A stretch of 64,000 bases of DNA from Nitzschia sp. DOCU1 (taxonomy: Eukaryota; Bacillariophyta; Bacillariophyceae; Bacillariales; Bacillariaceae), in the NCBI GenBank assembly GCA_951394045.1, contig OX595993.1, forward strand, positions 1,302,001-1,366,000. The letters run 5' to 3'. The notes under the pieces are model-generated. The model worked only from the letters and a program-made list of their open reading frames with translations, searched no databases and was not told the origin of the DNA. This document shows, one piece after another, positions 59,085 through 64,000 of the stretch. Numbering within the stretch: position 1 is the first letter of the stretch; each line of letters starts with the position of its first letter. Made by a program: the position numbers and the translations under genes.

Positions 59085-60858
59085 TCATCCGTCGTAGCGC
59101 TCGACGCGAGTCTCATCTTCCAGATTGAGAATTCCCGAGATGGATTGATCGTGCAGTGCCCTCGCGATTGCCTCTGCCAAGAGTGGTGCGACGTTCAGCT
59201 GCCGAATCTTCTCAGGCAACTGCTTCTTGTTCATGATCGAATTTGAAATCAACAAATAATCCAACTCTGGAATGGCTTGGATGATTTCGGGGGCGTCGGA
59301 AGTTGGACCAAAGACGCCATGCGTCGACCATGCGAAAATCGACGCTGCACCTAACTCGTGCAGTTTTTGGACGTTATTACCTAGAGTCGTGCCGGTATTG
59401 ACAATATCGTCCACAATGATGCAATGCCGATTTTTTACTGTTCCAATCAATTCGGGCTTGTAAGTTCGAGTTCCGTCTCTTCGGACACGATTTTTAGAAA
59501 TAAAGGCGAAATCAATGTGTTTGCCACTCAATCTTTGAAGAACTGTTCGAAATCGCTCAGCCCGGGCGACTTGACCCTCGTGACCCGCCACAATCGTAAC
59601 ATCTGGATAGTAGGTATCAAACTCTGATTGAGGCTTCCAATCCGGTGGGGGCTCAGACAAACATAGCTCTTCGTGGAAATACGCAGCGGCCACTGGAACT
59701 GGCATGAGGTGCTAAAGGAAAAGCAACAACTTGAGAAGGGTCCTCGAACAGACGTGAGAAAAACGCAACTATTCGTACCTCCACCGGAATACGCGGCGTA
59801 AAAAAGCCCCGCAGCGAGTCATTGTGAAGATCCATGCACATGACCCGATCAACTCCCATTTCATCCAACAAGAGAGCGATATCGGCCGCCGCAATGGATT
59901 CTCTCTTGACCTTTCGATCTTGTCGGCTGTATCCATAGTAGGGAATCACTGCCGTAATGTGTTTTGCACCGGCACGACGTAGCGTGGATACAAGGAAGAT
60001 GAGTTCCATCAAGGCGTCATCTCCCGACGTCGTGCAAAGTACAAAGCAGTACATTCCTCGAACATGATCCTGGACTTCCACTTGCGTTTCCCCATCCGCA
60101 AACTTTCCCACATTGACACTACTTAGATCCACGCCCAGCAAGTGAGCAATATCTCCTCCCAGTTCCGCGGAACTAGGAGCGGAAAAGAGCATAAACTTTT
60201 TTGCCATGCGACTCTGAATTTCAGGAGTCCGATAAAAATACATTTTCCGAGTTGTGACAGTATCGGTACCTTCCACATTGGTCGGCAACGTTTCTACTCG
60301 CTCGTTATCCGTCTTGGCACGTGTTCTCTTTCGAGATGTAGTAGACAGCAATCCTTGAACGGGAGGAACATTGGGATCGTCAACGTCACTCTCTGCTTCG
60401 TCCGCTGAGGAAATGAACGTTTCAAAAGCACGAATGCCTTTGTTAATTGCAGATGAAAAATCTTTCATTTGCTCCGCCGTTCGACTGCTTGCTACTCTTG
60501 TGAAATAAATCTGTTCAATGGGATCTTCTGTGGATGATGGGTCGCCTCCCCCCAGCCAGGCTGGATCCGAACTACTGGCAAACACTGGAAGATCCGCCCC
60601 GCTTCCTGCTGATGCTTCACAATTTGCCGTGCTGTTGCTAGAAGAGACGGACATAACCGCTGCCGCCCCGGATAGTAAAAGACCAGCCATTCCAGCTGCC
60701 TTGATGGACCACTCGGTTCCCTCATGGACGTTTGTCGTCGTGGTCGCCAATGAGGATTGGATCAACCGCGACGACGACGAGAGATAAGATACTTTGTTTC
60801 GGGGCGCACATGCTTTTCTTCGCAACGCCGAATGAAAGAAAGCTGACGCTCTGGACAT
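59085..60858 (-). CDS. PRPS: ribose-phosphate pyrophosphokinase (PRPP synthetase), two exons
   Basis: Exon 1 is 60858-59779 and exon 2 is 59711-59085; the intron is GTACGA...CTTTAG, 67 nt, and 568 residues result. The enzyme makes PRPP from ribose-5-phosphate and ATP for nucleotide, His and Trp synthesis. Family motifs: [71 protein letters not shown] joined across the intron to [29 protein letters not shown], and the PRPP loop [17 protein letters not shown]. The core is preceded by about 200 extra residues: a basic Ser/Arg/Ala start suggesting a mitochondrial or other organelle presequence, one hydrophobic stretch ([17 protein letters not shown]) and a charged linker. A full-length core of about 360 residues follows. 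Confidence 0.96.
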
Positions 60859-61665
60859 GGTGATGGTAGACGATCAACCGCTGCTATTATAGCTCGAGAC
60901 TGCAGTGCAAGAAGATGTATCAGCCACAAGATGGAGAATAAGAGCAACTTTCAACGCATCACGGAGCTTGGTATCCATTGATTGGTTTGCTCTTTTGTTG
61001 GAGTATCATCGTCCACTCGACACGCGTGCAGGCAGACACAACATGAAGATCGGGAAAGAAATCCATCAAGTCAAAAGCGGACCCCCGCGCGCAAAGTCGA
61101 CTGGATTTTCGACTTATTCGACCTCATTGGAACTTGTTTACCTATTACTGAGAAACAATTGGGTGGACGTAAACGCGCCAGGTCAAGAAAGAGAGCCGAA
61201 CCCTATTACTGGTATCTGGTGTCAACTTTCGGAAGCCTTTTTGAAGCCCGGACTACGATACAGAGATGTCTTTCTGGGACGTGCCAAACTTGAAATGACC
61301 CAATTCCAGGTTCTGAGGTGGCGGTTCCCCTTTTTGCACTTATGCTCACCAACGAAAGGACCAACAATGATTGGCGATTATGACGGAGGTTGGGCCAACC
61401 GTAACGTCCCCGTACCGGCAGTACGAAAAGTGGTGTAGGAATTGGCGGAAAGTGCTCCATCAGCTGGTTCTCCGTTGAAAAAGAAGGCCAGCTGTTTTCC
61501 AAACCGGTGGCGATGTCCCAACGAATAACAAACCCCGCTCACCACAAGAAGCACAAACCCAAACAAGAACGAATCTCGCCGTGTGAGATTCGATCGATTT
61601 CTCATCACTTTTCAAATTTACCCGTAAACGTATGTGGGCCATCCAATATATCATCTCAACCCATC
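60859..61665. other. divergent intergenic region
   Basis: Between the PRPP synthetase gene (minus) and the small gene at 61666 (plus). A 177-codon open frame at 60905-61438 and its antisense have no recognisable features and begin without ATG. Confidence 0.45.
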
Positions 61666-62238
61666 ATGAACAAGCCACCAACGCATAACACTCGACCAGC
61701 CATGTCTTTATTATCTGCCTACATGTCAAGTGGTGCTGACAAGCCCAATAAGCTAATGCCAATACGGCGACTTGCATCGCGCCAGGAAAGTGGTGTCGGG
61801 CAAGGCCAGCCGAGCGCTGAGAACAACGAATCTCCAGAGGGGGAGGAACCACCGGACTCTATGTACTATTCAAACAGCGTTGTAGAGCCGAGGCTTGTTG
61901 GGGTAAACAATTTACGAAATAACGGGGTGGGCCGACCAGTGACGGCATCGTCGTCCTTGTCCGTGATGCCTGATTTGGCAGCTTCGCCGTTAACATCGTG
62001 CTCCTTTCAAACTTTGAGCAAGGTATATGACATGGATACTTGGAGAATGTATGAACGGATAAAAACATCCAGAGCTCGTTCAGAGGAAGACCTTTTCTCC
62101 CTTGTGCAGCAAACTGTAGATCGAATCATTTATGACCAGGAGGGGGACGACCTATACCCACAAAATATGGACTTTCCAGCAAACACCGACTCTGCCCACG
62201 CTCCAGAAACGGACGATATTTTTGAACTGGAGCTATAG
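61666..62238 (+). CDS. small protein of unknown function with DMDTWRMYERI motif
   Basis: ATG at 61666 gives 190 residues (MNKPPTHNTRPAMSLLSAYM). An in-frame ATG at 61513 would add 51 residues of less protein-like sequence, so the start is uncertain. The first half is polar and disordered. A conserved-looking helix DMDTWRMYERIKTSRARSEE lies at about residues 125-144, resembling a TWRMYxRI motif in other uncharacterised stramenopile proteins. The tail is acidic (PETDDIFELEL). No membrane span, enzyme motif or known domain was seen. Confidence 0.55.
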   Translation: MNKPPTHNTRPAMSLLSAYMSSGADKPNKLMPIRRLASRQESGVGQGQPSAENNESPEGEEPPDSMYYSNSVVEPRLVGVNNLRNNGVGRPVTASSSLSVMPDLAASPLTSCSFQTLSKVYDMDTWRMYERIKTSRARSEEDLFSLVQQTVDRIIYDQEGDDLYPQNMDFPANTDSAHAPETDDIFELEL

Positions 62239-62569
62239 AAGCTATGAGACGAGATGTTTACAATAGAATTGCTACTGCATGGCCAACATAGAGCTACTAT
62301 AATCTACACTGTTACGCAACGAACTACAGCTTCTCAGCCTTTCATATGCTTACGTATTAGCAGAATCGATTCCTCGATGGATGGCGATACTCACATCTTT
62401 AGTTTATGTTTCACTTGTTCTTTCATAACTACTCCGGGGTCATAGCGAAGGTGTGGCACGTCGTCGACCATTTCCTAACCGACACTATCCAAAGTAAAGT
62501 CAATGAGGGCACCATCGGGCTTGACGCAAGTTCCTGACAAGCAAACATAAGAGTTATTCAGCAAAAGAT
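62239..62569. other. intergenic region between convergent genes
   Basis: 3' sequence between the small unknown gene (plus) and the Hsp31-like gene (minus). On the minus strand a CTTGTCAG acceptor-like site near 62536 is followed by a 19-codon open stretch ending TAG near 62477. No matching donor was found, so it is not joined to any gene. Confidence 0.4.
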
Positions 62570-63421
62570 TCAAGCAAGTGCCTCCAGAAGCTTTTCAGCC
62601 GCCAGCCTGCCCAGCTCTTGGCACGCCTTTGGACTGGCACCGGTCAATAACTTCCGGTCCTCTACCACCGTCGCATCCGGCGCACTGTTCACGATGACGA
62701 AACCTTTCTCTGTAAGCTTCTCACAAAAATACCAAGGCATGTGGCCTGGCAAGTATCCAAGCATGGGGGTTATCTTGTCAACAGAATCGGGAAAGGCAGC
62801 AATTTTGTATCCACTAAACGGATGAGGATCGCTTTTGGCCGCCAGCAACGCCGCAGGCCCGTGGCACACGGAAATAACATAGTTTTCTTTCTCGACCATG
62901 TACATGATAGCCTTGTCGAGATTGGAATCTTCCGGCAGCTCCAGCATGGCTCCGTGCCCACCAGGAAGATAAATGCTGACGTAGGCATCAAGTTTGGACG
63001 CTACTACATCCGCCAAAGAAACGGGCTTCTCTGTCTTTGGAAAGAACTCGTTATTGAAGAACTCCATAAAAACTTCATCTTTCTGAGGAAGGGCCCACAT
63101 TTCAATGCAAGCAGGCTTGCCCGTCGGCGTAGCAACGTCAAAATCGAATCCAGCATTCTTCAGGTGCATTAGAGGCACGCAAGTTTCGACAGGATGATTT
63201 CCTGTAGAAAACGACTTTCCATTTGCCATTTCCATGTAGCGCGACTCCGTACAGACCACCAGGATCTTCTTGCCACCAGTGTATTTCTTTTCGAACTCGA
63301 TCGGTTTGTAGTCCGTCGTGGAGTCAACCGCGAGCATGCGTGAGACGGGCGAAGGTTCGTATCCATCTCCATTTTCTTCTTTCTGTGAGGCGAGGCCGAG
63401 AAATTTCCAGATCGATTCCAT
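62570..63421 (-). CDS. Hsp31/HchA-type DJ-1/PfpI superfamily protein (glyoxalase III-like)
   Basis: ATG at 63419-63421 gives 283 residues; an upstream extension would need a TTG start. Members are glutathione-independent glyoxalases that turn methylglyoxal into lactate, and some act as chaperones. Motifs: ILVVCTESRYMEMANGKSFSTGNHPVET (the Glu of the triad), VATPTGKPACIEMWALPQKDE, YLPGGHGAMLELPED (His nearby), the nucleophile elbow ISVCHGPAALLAAK with the catalytic Cys, and FPDSVDKITPMLGYLPGHMPWYFCEKL typical of the Hsp31 branch. The length matches E. coli HchA (283). The N-terminus has no clear targeting signal, so it is probably cytosolic. The enzymatic role is inferred from family membership. 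Confidence 0.93.
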   Translation of the reverse strand: MESIWKFLGLASQKEENGDGYEPSPVSRMLAVDSTTDYKPIEFEKKYTGGKKILVVCTESRYMEMANGKSFSTGNHPVETCVPLMHLKNAGFDFDVATPTGKPACIEMWALPQKDEVFMEFFNNEFFPKTEKPVSLADVVASKLDAYVSIYLPGGHGAMLELPEDSNLDKAIMYMVEKENYVISVCHGPAALLAAKSDPHPFSGYKIAAFPDSVDKITPMLGYLPGHMPWYFCEKLTEKGFVIVNSAPDATVVEDRKLLTGASPKACQELGRLAAEKLLEALA

Positions 63422-63833
63422 CTTGCAGTACCGGTAGTTGCTAATGAAAGGATAAATCAATACTGTGTCGAAATTACAATAGTTTGCTCTGGTATTGCAA
63501 CTTCTGTATGCTACAAGAAAGTGTCTTGGATCATCGTCGTCGTCGATCCGTTTCCGAGAGGAGAGGGGTTCGCAACGAGATCGGAACGTGGCGATGGATT
63601 CGCCAAGATAGGCAAGCGGTCGTCAGACGGTATTCTGGGGGCGAAAAATTGGGAGAGGATTCGAGAAGCTGGAAAGAGGGAACCCGTCCGTGCGTCGTAC
63701 CCACCACACCCACGATGAGAACGTGACTTGCATCCCCGACTCAAACTCAATGCAACAAAACGGTAGAAAGTTTACAGTACCAGAGTACTCGAAGGATCAA
63801 TAGTAGTTAGGCGTCCAATCGCGACTACTGTCT
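63422..63833. other. divergent intergenic region
   Basis: Upstream of the Hsp31-like gene (minus) and of the possible partial gene at the right edge (plus). Overlapping open frames on both strands around 63484-63750 are basic, unrecognisable and unsupported. Confidence 0.45.
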
Positions 63834-64000
63834 ATGAAGGCTTTAACGACGCACTGCCGACAAGCTAGTTCTAAATGGACAGACGATACACACATTGACA
63901 ATGGATCTTGCGATGACCTTAAGTCCTCACAAGATTCGGCGGTTAGGCGTCAATTTGCAACCAGTTCTCCAGCGCAAGTCATAGTAGAAAGGCAGAAAAC
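63834..64000 (+). CDS. possible partial gene cut by right edge
   Basis: An ATG at 63834 opens 55 codons to the window end without a stop (MKALTTHCRQASSKWTDD...). The composition is polar. It is short and unrecognised, so it may be chance. Confidence 0.25.
   Translation, partial: MKALTTHCRQASSKWTDDTHIDNGSCDDLKSSQDSAVRRQFATSSPAQVIVERQK

Noticed and set aside
60905..61438. 177-codon plus-strand frame upstream of the small unknown gene
   Set aside because: No ATG near its start, no recognisable features, and it lies in a divergent upstream region.
62477..62540. Possible extra terminal exon on the minus strand after the Hsp31-like gene
   Set aside because: There is an acceptor-like site and a short open stretch, but no donor in frame before the stop at 62570, and the Hsp31 domain is already complete.

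Overview
The window looks like nuclear DNA of a photosynthetic stramenopile, most likely a diatom. Genes lie on both strands with short intergenic gaps and no operons. Introns are few and short (about 64-120 nt, one of 228 nt) with GT-AG or, once, GC-AG ends. Several N-termini are signal peptides ending in the diatom plastid motif type (A-F-A-P or close variants), at 22616 (glutamate-1-semialdehyde aminomutase), 30391 (DUF1118-like protein) and probably 34373 and 8489. The expanded diatom types of leucine-rich-repeat membrane protein, three-repeat Myb factor and CHASE-cyclase-phosphodiesterase support this. I cannot name the species. Starts below are ATG codons; all splice sites were read by eye from frame and motif continuity.

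Layout. 0-7 kb: a partial unknown gene off the left edge, then a large spliced nuclear-type protein with a 96-residue tandem duplication. 7-15 kb: a helical mitochondrial-type membrane protein, a HAD-family hydrolase, a disordered RRxS-rich repeat protein and a coiled-coil/PDZ-like/La-type-xRRM protein. 15-24 kb: an APH-1 gamma-secretase subunit, a three-exon LRR membrane protein, a LUC7-like U1 snRNP protein with degenerate zinc fingers, and glutamate-1-semialdehyde aminomutase. 24-38 kb: a gene-poor 1.9 kb, a Myb factor, a plastid DUF1118-like protein, peptidyl-tRNA hydrolase 2, a membrane-anchored aspartic protease and a tandem double alpha/beta hydrolase. 38-49 kb: a 16-exon CHASE-cyclase-PDE gene with four exons of 11-27 nt, TFIIH subunit SSL1/p44, a roadblock (LAMTOR2-like) protein, endonuclease V and an Rpp21/SNM1-like protein. 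49-64 kb: one uninterrupted 9.15 kb reading frame, then PRPP synthetase, a small unknown, an Hsp31/DJ-1 protein and a partial reading frame at the right edge.

Most genes are unrelated housekeeping or regulatory genes. The least explained items are the 3049-residue protein with about 16 degenerate copies of a roughly 30-residue helical repeat plus a second motif family ending at its last residues, and the microexon-rich cyclase-PDE gene. The latter makes and breaks cyclic nucleotides in one membrane protein. Weaker oddities are the degenerate LUC7 zinc fingers, a His-to-Asp change in APH-1, the PDZ-plus-xRRM fusion and the two-headed hydrolase.
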